64,000 bases of DNA from Homoserinibacter gongjuensis (GCF_030161875.1 NZ_BSVA01000001.1:1922001-1986000), one strand, 5' to 3'. Shown: positions 10,721-20,899, counted from the stretch's first letter. Notes: generated by a model from the sequence alone, not told the origin. Program-made: numbers and translations.

Positions 10721-12820
10721 GCGACAACGAACCCCAGACCGAAGCTCAGACCGAGGCACCCGCTCGGCCGGCTGCGCCCCGCGCCGCGGACCGGGAGGTG
10801 GTGGCCCGTTCGGCGGCGCCGGCATGCCGGCCGAGAAGGCGATGTCGTTCGGTCCCTCGGCCAAGCGCCTCATCGGCCGGCTGCGCCCGGAGCGCATCGG
10901 CGTCATCTTCGTCATCCTGCTGGGAACGATCGGTGTCATCCTCGCGGTGATCGGGCCGAAGGTGCTCGGCGAGGCGACCAACATCATCTTCGAGGGGGTC
11001 TTCTCCGCGCAGCTGCCCGAGGGAGTCACCCAAGAGCAGGTGATCGCGGGACTCGAGGCCGACGGGCAGAACACGCTCGCCGACATGATGCGCAACATGA
11101 ACCTGCGCCCGGGGAGGGCATCGACTTCTCGGCCCTCGCCCTCGTGCTCGGCATCGTGCTGCTGCTGTACGTGCTCTCGTCGGTGTTCATGTGGCTGCAG
11201 GGCTATGTGCTCAACGGCATCACCCAGCGCACCGTGCTGCGGTTGCGTCGTGACGTCGAGGAGAAGATCCACCGGCTGCCGCTCAAGTACTTCGACCGGA
11301 TGCCGCGCGGCGAGTTGCTCAGTCGCGTCACGAACGACATCGACAACGTCTCGCAGAGCCTGCAGCAGACCCTGTCGCAGCTGCTGACCTCGTTGCTCAC
11401 GGTGGTCGGCGTGCTCGTGATGATGTTCGTGATCTCGCCGGTGCTGGCCCTCGTGGCGATCGTGGCGATCCCGATCACGCTCGGCATCACCGTGATCGTG
11501 GCCAAGCGCGCGCAGAAGCTCTTCGTGGCGCAGTGGACCCACACCGGCACCCTCAACGCCCAGATCGAGGAGGGCTACACCGGCCACGCCCTCATCAAGG
11601 TGTTCGGCCGTCACCGCGAGGTGCAGGAGCGCTTCGACGAGAAGAACGAGGAGCTATTCCAGGCGAGCTTCGGTGCGCAGTTCATCAGCGGCATCATCAT
11701 GCCGGCCACGATGTTCGTCGGGAACCTCGTCTACGTCGCGATCGCCGTGATCGGCGGGCTCTTCATCGCGAACGGCACGATGCGACTGGGAGACGTGCAG
11801 GCGTTCATCCAGTACTCGCGCCAGTTCACGCAGCCGCTCTCGCAGCTGGGTTCGATGGCCAACCTCCTGCAATCGGGTGTCGCATCCGCCGAGCGGGTGT
11901 TCGAACTGCTCGACGCCGACGAGCAGACGCCCGACCCCTCACCGGCGGAGTCGCCCTCGGGCACCACCGGCCGACTCGCCTTCGAGAACGTGTCGTTCTC
12001 GTACGACCCCGCGAAGCCCCTCATCGGCGACCTGTCGCTCGTGGCGGAGCCGGGGCACACGATCGCGATCGTGGGGCCCACCGGGGCCGGCAAGACGACG
12101 CTCGTGAACCTCATCATGCGGTTCTACGACCCGGACTCGGGACGCATCACGCTCGACGGCATCGACACGACGCGGATGACGCGCGACGACCTGCGGGGTC
12201 GCACCGGCATGGTGCTGCAGGACACCTGGCTGTTCGGCGGCACGATCCGCGACAACATCGCCTACGGACGGCCCGATGCCTCGGAGGAGGAGATCATGGC
12301 CGCGGCGACGGCGGCGTACGTCGACCGCTTCGTGCACGCCTTGCCCGACGGCTACGACACGGTGCTCGACGACGAGGGCGGCAACGTCTCGGCCGGCGAG
12401 AAGCAGCTCATCACGATCGCGCGGGCCTTCCTGGCGAAGCCTTCGGTGCTCATCCTGGATGAGGCCACGTCGTCGGTCGACACCCGCACCGAGCTGCTCG
12501 TGCAGCGGGCGATGAGCGCGCTGCGGCGCGACCGCACCTCGTTCGTGATCGCCCACCGGCTCTCGACGATCCGTGACGCCGACCTCATCCTGGTGATGGA
12601 GAACGGCGCGATCGTCGAGCAGGGCACGCACGACGAGCTGCTTGCGGCCCACGGTGCCTACGCCCGGCTCTACGAGGCGCAGTTCGCGGCGCCGCTCGAC
12701 GACGGGTCGGCGGATGCGGTGCCGGCGATGGCTGGGGCGCTCGCGGGGCCCGAGCCCACGACCGGCTCGATCGTGCACGACGTGCTCGCCGAGGAGGGTG
12801 CCCCCGAGAACGCCGAGTAG
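10717..12820 (+). CDS. ABC exporter half-transporter, subunit 2 (frame broken twice)
   Basis: Partner half-transporter, about 701 residues. A glycine/proline-rich N-terminal extension ([20 protein letters not shown]) precedes six membrane helices and an ATPase domain with Walker [14 protein letters not shown], Walker [13 protein letters not shown] and signature [15 protein letters not shown]. This signature departs from LSGGQ while subunit 1 keeps VSGGQ, implying one degenerate and one consensus ATP site as in heterodimeric exporters. Frame breaks lie at the C run 10777-10780 and the G run 11111-11114. One base at each restores PAAPPRRGPGG and [10 protein letters not shown]. Start GTG overlaps subunit 1. 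Confidence 0.9.
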
Positions 12821-12987
12821 CCGCGCCCGCGCGTGGCACGCGAGCGTGCCTGCGTGGGCGGCGCGAGAGCGCGAGCGCGTGCGCGTGCTCGGGCGTTCGC
12901 GTGCGCCGGCGCGAGAGTGTGCGCGGGCGCCGCGCTGGCAGGCATCGAACGCCCATCCGGGCACAGGGCCCGAGTCTGGGTCGCGAC
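12821..12987. other. Convergent intergenic region, alternating GC-rich with small hairpin
   Basis: Lies between the converging exporter and rmuC genes. It contains a GGCACG-CGAG-CGTGCC hairpin (12835-12850) with no T-run and a long tract of alternating CG/GC/GTGC steps. No reading frame of interest was seen. Confidence 0.5.
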
Positions 12988-14369
12988 TTACGCGGTCTGG
13001 CGGTCGGCAGGGCCGTCGGCGGTCGCGGCGGTGCGCTCGACCGCAGGCAGCTCGAGCTCGGGGCGCCCCACGCCCAGTTCGTCGAGCACGGCGAACTCGT
13101 TCTGCGTGAGGTGCTTGGGCGACTCGTCGATGGTGCGCGGCTCACCGATCACCTTCGACTCGTCGAGGGCGTCGAGCTTGCGCGCCGTGACGAGCACGCG
13201 CTGTTCGAGCGAACTGGCGAACTTGTTGTAGTGGGTGACCGTCGACTCGATCGCGCCGCGCAGACGGTCGGCGTGATCGGCGAGTGTCGCGAGGCGCCCG
13301 TAGAGCTCCTTGCCCAGGTCGAAGAGCCGCTTCGCATCCTCGGTGAGCACGTCCTGCTGCCAGGTGAACGCGATCGTCTTGAGCAGCGCCCACAGCGTTC
13401 CGGGGTTCGCGAGGATGATGCGCTTCGAGAACGCGTAGTCCATGAGGTTCGGGTCGGCCTCCATCGCCGCGGCGAGCAGCGGCTCGTTCGGGATGAAGGC
13501 GATCGTGAAGTCGGGGCTCGCGTCGAGCCCGGTCCAGTACGACTTGGACGCGAGGGCGTCGACGTGGCTGCGCACCTGCTTGGCGTGCTGGGCGAGCAAA
13601 CGCGTGCGTTGCGCCTCCTGCTCGCCGGTCGCCGTCGAGGGGATCGCGCTCGCCTCGATGAAGGAGTTGTACGGCACCTTCGCATCCACGGGGATCGACT
13701 TGCCGCCCGGCAGCAGGATCACCATGTCGGGGCGGCGCGTGCCGCTCTCGGAGGTGATCGTCGACTGAACGCTGAAGTCGACGCGGTTGAGCAGCCCCGC
13801 CGATTCGACGAGGGTGCGCAGCTGGGTCTCGCCCCACACCCCGCGCGTGGCGTTGTTGCGCAGGGCGCTCGCGAGTTGCTCGGCCGTCTGGCGCAGGCGC
13901 TCCTCCGACTCGCTCGCGGTCTTGAGCTGCTGGGAGAGTTCGCCGTGCTGTTGCGCGCGCTGCGTCTCGAGTTCGACGACCTTGCGCTGCATCGTGCTGA
14001 GCGTCTCCTTGACGGGCGCGAGCTCCTGCAGGATCTTGTGCTCCGCCGCCGCCTCCGCTTGGCGTTGCTTGGTCTCGAGCTCGTGACGCTCGAGGGCCTC
14101 GCGATACTGAGCCTGAGCCCCCGCGAGCTGCTCGCGTAGCCCCGCGAGCGACGCCTCGGCGGCAGCGAGGGTGCGCTCGACCTCCGCGCGGGCGGCCGCC
14201 TCGGATGCCCGCACCTCAGCGACGACCGCGTCGTGCCGCGCCTGAAGCAGTTCGGCATCCGCCTGCGACCCGCCGCCCCCGACCGGGCGCGCGCCACGAG
14301 CGTCGCGGCGGCGACGCCGACCAGGAGACCGACGATCAGGCCGATGAGCAGGGGAAGCAGAGCATCCAT
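12988..14369 (-). CDS. rmuC: DNA recombination protein RmuC (frame broken once)
   Basis: RmuC family, a membrane-tethered coiled-coil protein with a nuclease-fold core that limits recombination at inverted repeats in E. coli. An N-terminal membrane helix (MDALLPLLIGLIVGLLVG) is followed by a coiled coil (residues about 35-175, rich in E/A/Q/R) and the RmuC domain with TRGVWGETQLRTLVESAGLL, PDMVILLPGGKSIPVDAKVP and NPGTLWALLKTIAFTWQQ. The frame breaks just after the helix at the five-base run 14276-14280. One added base gives ARSGGGGSQADAELLQ. Restored length is about 460 residues. A repeat element lies upstream. Confidence 0.9.
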
Positions 14370-14433
14370 GCCGCCAGTGTCGCAGCGGCCGCCGACATCT
14401 GCGGGGCGACCGGCCGCCGCATCCGCTCTCGAA

Positions 14434-14522
14434 TGTCGAAAATGCAGGAGAACCGCACGCTCGGCCTCCCTCCGCCCCCGGAATACCGGGGGTCGCGCGG
14501 CAGAACTCCTGCATTTTCGACA
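14434..14522 (+). repeat. 89-bp palindromic element, copy 1
   Basis: Terminal inverted repeats TGTCGAAAATGCAGGAG (14434-14450) and its exact complement (14506-14522), 17 bp each. The interior carries a perfect hairpin CCCCCGG-AATA-CCGGGGG (14475-14492) centred 5.5 bp right of the element centre. It sits in the divergent gap between rmuC and mmsA. Same length and ends as the copies near 53.1 and 54.2 kb. Confidence 0.88.
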
Positions 14523-14618
14523 CGGAAGCCGGCACGGGAGCCGACACGGGATGTGGTCCGGGCGCGGATGCGTACCCCGTCTCGACGAAGTCGGAAATGT
14601 TAAGCGAATGTCTCCGGG

Positions 14619-14624
14619 TAGCCT
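14619..14624 (+). promoter_or_regulatory. -10 element of mmsA (leaderless)
   Basis: TAGCCT, 6 bases before the ATG at 14631. Confidence 0.5.
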
Positions 14625-14630
14625 CCTGGC

Positions 14631-16126
14631 ATGACCACCGAGATCCTCGACCACTGGGTGGGCGGTGCCGTCTATCATGGCGGATCGTCGCGCACCGCGC
14701 CCGTCTACAACCCCGCCAAGGGTGTCGTTCAGAAGGAGGTGCGCCTCGCATCCGTCGCCGACGTCGACCACGCGGTGCAGGCCGCGAAGGCGGCGTTCCC
14801 GGCGTGGGCCGACATGAGCTGGGCGAAGCGGCAGAACGTGATGTTCAACTTCCGCGAGATCCTGCACACGCGTCGCGAGGAGCTCGCCGCGATCCTCACC
14901 GCCGAACACGGCAAGGTCACCTCGGATGCGCTCGGCGAGATCGCGCGCGGGCTCGAGGTCGTCGAGTTCGCCTGCGGCGTGCCGCACCTCGCGAAGGGGA
15001 GTACGCCGAGAACGTGTCGACCGGGGTCGACGTGTACTCGGTGCGCCAGCCGCTCGGGGTGGTGGCGATCATCAGTCCCTTCAATTTCCCGGCGATGGTG
15101 CCCCTGTGGTTCTTCCCGCTCGCGATCGCGACGGGCAACGCCGTCGTGCTGAAGCCGTCGGAGAAGGATCCGAGCGCCGCGATCTGGATGGCGCAGGCGC
15201 TCAAGGAGGCGGGCCTGCCCGATGGCGTGTTCAACGTCGTCAACGGCGACAAGGAGTCGGTCGACGCGCTCCTGGACCACGCCGATGTGGCATCCGTGTC
15301 GTTCGTCGGTTCGACGCCGATCGCGAAGTACGTGTACGAGCGCGGCACGTCCGCGGGTAAGCGCGTGCAGGCGCTCGGCGGGGCGAAGAACCACATGCTC
15401 GTGCTGCCGGATGCCGACCTCGACCTCGTGGCCGACTCGGCCGTCAACGCCGGCTTCGGTTCGGCGGGGGAGCGTTGCATGGCGATCTCGGTGGTCGTGG
15501 CGGTGGAGCCCGTGGCCGACGAGCTGATCGCGAAGATCGGCGAGCGGATGTCGGGCCTGCGCGTCGGGGACGGCACGCGCGGCTGCGACATGGGCCCGCT
15601 CATCACGCGCGAGCACCGCGACAAGGTGGCGGGCTACCTCGACGTCGCGGTCGCCGACGGGTCCGAGCTCGTGGTCGATGGACGCGGGGTGCAGGCCGAC
15701 GGCGACGCCGATGGGTTCTGGCTCGGGCCGACCCTCATCGACAAGGTGCCCACGTCATCCTCGGTGTACACCGACGAGATCTTCGGGCCGGTGCTCTCGA
15801 TCGTGCGCGTCGGCTCGTATGACGAGGGCCTCGAGCTCATCAATTCGGGCCGCTACGGCAACGGAACGGCGATCTTCACCAACGACGGTGGCGCGGCGCG
15901 GCGGTTCCAGCGCGAGGTGCAGGTCGGCATGGTGGGCATCAACGTGCCGATTCCGGTGCCGGTCGGGTACTTCTCGTTCGGCGGTTGGAAGGACTCGCTC
16001 TTCGGCGACACGAAGGCGTACGGTCCGGATGCGATCCGCTTCTTCACGCGCGAGAAGGCGATCACCTCGCGGTGGCTCGACCCCTCGCACGGCGGCATCA
16101 ACCTGGGTTTCCCGCAGAACGGCTGA
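14631..16126 (+). CDS. mmsA: Methylmalonate-semialdehyde dehydrogenase, CoA-acylating (frame broken once)
   Basis: Aldehyde dehydrogenase superfamily enzyme that converts malonate or methylmalonate semialdehyde to acyl-CoA in valine or inositol breakdown. Motifs typical of this branch are VVAIISPFNFPAMVPLWFFP, the nucleotide loop SFVGSTPIAKYVYERG, the catalytic cysteine in GSAGERCMAIS and the end KAYGPDAIRFFTREKAITSRW. Length is about 498 residues. The frame breaks at the G run 14996-14999. One added G gives HLAKGEYAENVSTGVDVYSV, the family sequence. No iol or valine-degradation genes lie beside it, so the pathway is inferred. Confidence 0.9.
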
Positions 16127-16170
16127 GGCGGCTCGGCCGGGGCAGCGGCCCCGGTCTGCGCCGCGGTGAC

Positions 16171-16383
16171 TCAGATGGCGGAGTCGAAGCGGTAGGGCAC
16201 GGTCGTCGGGCCGTCGTGCGGGCCGACGTTCTCGGCCCCGCCGGAACGGCGATAGATGAGCTGCCCCTGCTCCCACGGGAGCACGAGCTCGTCGTCGACA
16301 GCATCGAGGTCCGTTGCCTCGAGCGGGATGATGCGCGCGTCGAGTGGGCCGCCGGCGAGGCGCCCCAGGATGGTGTCGGCCAT
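16171..16383 (-). CDS. Small conserved-looking hypothetical protein
   Basis: 70 residues, not recognised: starts MADTILGRLAGGPLDARIIPLE and contains LVLPWEQGQLIYRRSG. Soluble and acidic in the middle. The ATG is preceded by GGAGG with 4-base spacing, good support for translation. It sits between mmsA (converging) and the exonuclease gene on the same strand. Confidence 0.6.
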   Translation of the reverse strand: MADTILGRLAGGPLDARIIPLEATDLDAVDDELVLPWEQGQLIYRRSGGAENVGPHDGPTTVPYRFDSAI

Positions 16384-16468
16384 GACTCCTCCGTTTCAGC
16401 GTCAGCCTACGCTCGGCGCGGGCCGAAACACGGTCGCGCGGAGGAGTCGCTGCTCGGCCCGCGAGCGC

Positions 16469-17059
16469 TCAGGATGCGACGGCGACCGCGGGCGGCACCG
16501 TGCAGGAGATGCGGATGCCCGCGAGCTGCGCGAGCTCCGGGAGGTCGACCGCCCCGTGCCGATCGGCGGCGTGGATCATGATCGCGGCGCACGCTTCGGC
16601 ATCCGCGACCGCGTCGTGGTGCGGGAAGTCTTCGAAGCCGGCAGCCATGGCCACCATCGGCAGCCGGTACGACTCGAGCGTGTAGGTCTTGCGCGAGAGC
16701 TGCAGGCTGCACATGTAGTCGTAGGCGGGGATGGGCTGCCCGGTGGCGGCGCAGGCCGACTTGATGACCCCCATGTCGAATCCGGCGTTGTGGGCCACGA
16801 GGATGTCGGCCTCGGCGAATTCGATGAGGTCGGGAAGCTGCTCCACCCAGCCGGGCGCCTCGAGCACGTCGGCGGCGCGGATGCCGTGGATGCGGGTGTT
16901 CCACTCGACGAAGTGGTCGTGACCTGGCGGGGGCTGGATGAGCCACCCGATGCGATCGACGATCTGACCGTCGCGCACCTTCACGAGGCCGACGGAGCAC
17001 GCACTGGCACTGGACCCGTTCGCGGTCTCGAAGTCGATCGCGGTGAAATCCAGTGGCAC
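16469..17059 (-). CDS. DnaQ-like 3'-5' exonuclease (DEDDh family)
   Basis: 196 residues forming a single exonuclease domain. Exo I is LDFTAIDFETANG (catalytic D and E), Exo II is ILVAHNAGFDMGVI, and Exo III is HDAVADAEACAAI, where H and D complete the DEDDh set. Such free-standing domains act in DNA or RNA end processing and resemble the epsilon proofreading subunit. The GTG at 17059 puts Exo I at residue 7, the usual position. No frame break seen. Confidence 0.85.
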   Translation of the reverse strand: MPLDFTAIDFETANGSSASACSVGLVKVRDGQIVDRIGWLIQPPPGHDHFVEWNTRIHGIRAADVLEAPGWVEQLPDLIEFAEADILVAHNAGFDMGVIKSACAATGQPIPAYDYMCSLQLSRKTYTLESYRLPMVAMAAGFEDFPHHDAVADAEACAAIMIHAADRHGAVDLPELAQLAGIRISCTVPPAVAVAS

Positions 17060-17133
17060 GTTCCGACTCTCGCACGGGGCACCGACAGCGCCCCGCGGGG
17101 CACGCCGGAGCGTCGCGCATCCGAACATGCGAC

Positions 17134-17167
17134 GGGGCCGTCGCCGGTGTGATCCGACGACGGCCCC
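17134..17167 (-). terminator. Hairpin terminator after the 100-residue gene
   Basis: GGGGCCGTCG (17134-17143) and CGACGGCCCC (17158-17167) form a 10-bp GC stem with a 14-base loop, 30 bases beyond the stop at 17199. No clear T-run. Confidence 0.55.
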
Positions 17168-17198
17168 GATGGCGGTCTCGCGGTGTGCGTGCTGCGCA

Positions 17199-17501
17199 TC
17201 ACCGAACCCGGATGAGCGCATGCTCCATGGAAAGGGCCCGCTCCCGCTCGAGCTCGCGGCGCAGAGCCTCGCGCTCGCGCTGCAGGAGGCCCAGCTCGAA
17301 GCTGTTCGCCAGCCGTTCGTGCCGGGCGAGTTCGCGCCCCGGCCGGCGGCCCCAGCGGATGAGCGCCATACCCAGGTGCAGCGCGGCGCGGTCGACGAAG
17401 CTGAGCCGGCGCGCGGCGTGCGGTTCGTGCAGCACGTGCTCGGTGGCCGCTTCGTGGGGCGGATGATCGTGACGCGTCGTGTGCGTCAGCGTGGTGTTCA
17501 T
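17199..17501 (-). CDS. Hypothetical protein, 100 residues
   Basis: Unrecognised. The N-terminus is rich in His and Thr (MNTTLTHTTRHDHPPHEAATEH). The middle, FVDRAALHLGMALIRWGRRPG, resembles an amphipathic helix. The C-terminus is a charged coiled-coil-like helix (LQREREALRRELERERALSME). The ATG at 17501 has AGGA 11 bases upstream. A longer in-frame ATG exists at 17597 but lacks a ribosome-binding site. Confidence 0.6.
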   Translation of the reverse strand: MNTTLTHTTRHDHPPHEAATEHVLHEPHAARRLSFVDRAALHLGMALIRWGRRPGRELARHERLANSFELGLLQREREALRRELERERALSMEHALIRVR

Positions 17502-17700
17502 GATCGGTGTCCTCAGGGTGTGGTGGACGACGAGGCGCCGGGTGCGGCGCTTCGGAGTTGCCGTTCGTGACGGCACGGTACCGACCACCACCGACATGCG
17601 GAGGGGTCGTGGACGGGGCGTGATCCGGGATGCGAAACAGCATCCGAGGGATCGGGCTTCGTGAGCGTCGCCACCGTCGAGGACGGCGGCGCAGAGACGC

Positions 17701-17784
17701 TTAGCCTTCCCGAGCGGTGAGGACGCCGACGAAGCCGGCTGCGATTGCGAGCGCTCGCTCGCGGCTGATGAACGGTGCGTTCAT
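17701..17784 (-). CDS. Very small protein, 27 residues, strong ribosome-binding site
   Basis: Reads MNAPFISRERALAIAAGFVGVLTAREG and stop. AAAGGAG lies 6 bases before the ATG, one of the better ribosome-binding sites in the window. The peptide has a basic start and a hydrophobic stretch (ALAIAAGFVGVLTA) too short for a secure membrane helix. An inverted repeat GCCACCGTC-GAG-GACGGCGGC lies just beyond the stop. No function assigned. Confidence 0.45.
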   Translation of the reverse strand: MNAPFISRERALAIAAGFVGVLTAREG

Positions 17785-18003
17785 GGCCGACTCCTTTCGG
17801 TGTAGGTGGCGTCGACGTTCGACGCGAGTTGCCACGTTAGCGGTCCGGCGCGCCGCGACGCAAGCATCCCGGGCGTGTCGCGCGGAATCGTTTCTTGAAA
17901 GGACGCAGACATGAATCGGGAGCTCTGAGCGAGTGACCCATCTCCGCGCGAGCGCGACCACCTGGCAAACGGACGACTGATCGCGTGCTTCCTTCAAAAG
18001 CCA
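17785..18003. other. Intergenic region between small ORF and Ltp-type gene
   Basis: Non-coding apart from very short frames. On the plus strand AAAGGA precedes a five-codon ORF (MNREL) at 17911. I see no RNA gene signature. Confidence 0.4.
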
Positions 18004-18046
18004 GAACGCCCCTCCACACCCGGCGCGGGCTTGTGGAGGGGCGTTC
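18004..18046 (-). terminator. Rho-independent-like terminator of the Ltp-type gene
   Basis: GAACGCCCCTCCACA (18004-18018) and its exact complement (18032-18046) make a 15-bp stem with a 13-base loop. On the minus strand it is followed by CTGGCTTTTGA, a short T-run. It lies 13 bases beyond the stop. Confidence 0.82.
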
Positions 18047-18058
18047 CCTAGTGCCTGT

Positions 18059-18826
18059 CTAGAGACCGACTGCGGTAACCCCGTATTCGGCCTCGGCCTG
18101 GGTGAAGCCGTCAAAGACGAGCTGGTCGATGAGCGAGCTACGCGAGAACGGCATCACATCGAGATAGCTCTGTGCCTTCTTGGCTGCCTGCTCGTTCCAG
18201 TCTGCGCCGAGCTTGTCGACTCCGTAGGTCGCGTCCTCGGTGCTGTATCCCTCGAACTCAAGCTGACCGATGAGGCCTGTGCGAGAGAAAGGCATGACTC
18301 GCAAGTAGTTCTCGGCGGCGCGCGCGGCGTTCGATTGCCCCGCGGTTTCGGCAGGGGCGGCCGGCGCTGCAGGCTCGGCGGGTTCTTCCGAGGGCTCAGC
18401 TACTTCGATGGTCTCGTCGTCGGCTGGCTCTTCCGCGGCGACGGAGGGCGTGACATGGCGATCGAGGTCGCGGGCCGCGTTGATTGCTCCGACTCCGGCA
18501 ACCAAGGTGATGGTGGTCAAGAGGGATGTCAGAACGGCGACCGCGCCAAGGATGAGCCCGGTGAGAGCCATGCCCTTGCTCTGTTGCTTCTTGAGGGCGA
18601 GAACCCCGAGGACGACGGCGGCAGCCCCGGCGATAATGCCCCAGAACGGTGCGAGCCCGGACAAGAAGGCGACGATGCCAACCACGAGGGCGGTGATTGC
18701 GAGAGCGCTCGACTGCGTGGCGGAAGGTGGCGGGGTACCGCCTGGCGGCGGGGTCGGGGCAGGTGTCGGAGTAGCGTCAGGCGGTGGGGGTGTAAGGGGT
18801 TGTTGTGTGGCATCGGGCATGCTCAT
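18059..18826 (-). CDS. DUF4190/Ltp-repeat membrane protein
   Basis: About 255 residues in three parts. A proline-rich N-terminus (PPPPDATPTPAPTPPP) is followed by two or three membrane helices with the DUF4190 pattern (ALVVGIVAFLSGLAPFWGIIAG, GMALTGLILGAVAVL). Then come an E/P/A-rich linker and two Ltp repeats: AAENYLRVMPFSRTGLIGQLEFEGY and KAQSYLDVMPFSRSSLIDQLVFDGF. Ltp domains are known from a phage superinfection-exclusion lipoprotein and from many Gram-positive surface proteins. This one is membrane-spanning and lacks a lipobox. Its base composition is visibly less GC-rich than its neighbours, suggesting recent acquisition. Starts at 18826 or 18820 are both possible. Confidence 0.8.
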   Translation of the reverse strand: MSMPDATQQPLTPPPPDATPTPAPTPPPGGTPPPSATQSSALAITALVVGIVAFLSGLAPFWGIIAGAAAVVLGVLALKKQQSKGMALTGLILGAVAVLTSLLTTITLVAGVGAINAARDLDRHVTPSVAAEEPADDETIEVAEPSEEPAEPAAPAAPAETAGQSNAARAAENYLRVMPFSRTGLIGQLEFEGYSTEDATYGVDKLGADWNEQAAKKAQSYLDVMPFSRSSLIDQLVFDGFTQAEAEYGVTAVGL

Positions 18827-18881
18827 GCGCACATTCTCGCGCCGCTTCAAATGGCCCGGCGACCCCTAGTGAGGGGGCCGG

Positions 18882-18887
18882 TAGGCT
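18882..18887 (+). promoter_or_regulatory. -10 element of ychF (leaderless)
   Basis: TAGGCT, 7 bases before GTG 18895. Selects that GTG over longer in-frame starts. Confidence 0.5.
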
Positions 18888-18894
18888 AGACCCC

Positions 18895-19971
<1,077 letters not shown>

Positions 19972-20057
19972 GTCGCCTCACCGCACGGTCATGCCTCCTG
20001 CAGCCGTCGGCCGCACGCACTTTGACGTCGATCGCGTGGATACGTCATGTTTGCACG

Positions 20058-20372
20058 ATGGCCGAGCTGCTTGTCGAGATCCACGTCCCGCTCACCCCGA
20101 GCGATGTGCCCGAGGGCGAGTACCCCTTTCCGTGGATCGACTCCGCGATGGAGTTCCTCTTCGAGCTCGACGACTCCCGTGGCGAGATGTACGACGACGG
20201 GGAGGAGCTCGGCGACGAGTACCTGTTCTTCGTTCACGCCGGCTCGGAGTCGGACCTGCTCTCGATCGCTCGCGAGATCGCGCGTCTTCCCGGGATGCCC
20301 TTGGGCGTGTACGCCACGGTGACCGACACCGAGGCCGACATGGGCGGTGGCCGCCGCGTCGATCTCGACTGA
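20058..20372 (+). CDS. Hypothetical acidic protein, 104 residues
   Basis: Unrecognised soluble protein rich in Asp and Glu: starts MAELLVEIHVPLTPSDVPEGEYPFPWID and contains GEMYDDGEELGDEYLFFVHAG and LLSIAREIARLPGMP. The fold may be a small alpha/beta domain. Long in-frame extension upstream has no start signal. Not obviously coupled to ychF. Confidence 0.6.
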   Translation: MAELLVEIHVPLTPSDVPEGEYPFPWIDSAMEFLFELDDSRGEMYDDGEELGDEYLFFVHAGSESDLLSIAREIARLPGMPLGVYATVTDTEADMGGGRRVDLD

Positions 20373-20414
20373 GCCTCGCCGTGCCGCGCGATGGTCTCGG
20401 GCGCCAGCGTGCTC

Positions 20415-20420
20415 TAGGTT
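20415..20420 (+). promoter_or_regulatory. -10 element of the 147-residue membrane protein gene
   Basis: TAGGTT, 6 bases before the ATG at 20427. Confidence 0.45.
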
Positions 20421-20426
20421 TTCCTC

Positions 20427-20870
20427 ATGTCGATGCAGGCCCCAGCGACGAGCGGTCCCGAACCCTACGCCATCGATCCCGCCGGGCAGATGAACGCACC
20501 GCCGCGGTCGCGCGGGCTGGGGCGGGTCGCGATGTTCCTCGGCCTCGGCGTTCTCGCGGGTTCCGTGCTCGCATCCGTGCTCATGGGGTTCGCGGCGGCG
20601 CCCTATGCGATGAGCGGACCGATGGGGTTCAGCGTGAATCTGCAGCTCGACCCGAACGACTCGGTCGAGTCGACGCTCGTGGTGCTCGCCGTCGCACACG
20701 TGCTGCTCGGCACGCTGCTGGGCGTGTGGGCGCTCACGCAGGGCATCGTGGCGATCGTCACACGACGCGGCCGCGGATTCGGCGTCGTCGCCCTCGTCGC
20801 GGCGACGCTTGCTCCCGGCTTCTCGCTCGTCATCTACATCGCCACCGCCTTGGCCAACGCGCCGCGCTGA
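20427..20870 (+). CDS. Small integral membrane protein
   Basis: 147 residues with a short proline-containing N-terminus and three likely membrane helices near residues 32-55, 85-108 and 118-142 (VAMFLGLGVLAGSVLASVLMG, VVLAVAHVLLGTLLGVWALT, GVVALVAATLAPGFSLVIYI). No family recognised. Confidence 0.65.
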   Translation: MSMQAPATSGPEPYAIDPAGQMNAPPRSRGLGRVAMFLGLGVLAGSVLASVLMGFAAAPYAMSGPMGFSVNLQLDPNDSVESTLVVLAVAHVLLGTLLGVWALTQGIVAIVTRRGRGFGVVALVAATLAPGFSLVIYIATALANAPR

Positions 20871-20899
20871 CACACGCTGCGAGCACCGCATCCGACGCC

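Noticed and set aside
14434..14522. Reading the 89-bp element as an ordinary terminator
   Set aside because: It lies between divergent genes, has no T-run, and the same length and ends recur in other contexts.
17502..17700. tRNA or small RNA gene
   Set aside because: I looked for cloverleaf ends and T-loop sequences here and in the other gaps and saw none; only simple hairpins are present.
18059..18826. Prophage fragment
   Set aside because: Ltp repeats are also common in chromosomal surface proteins and no integrase, capsid or tail gene is nearby.
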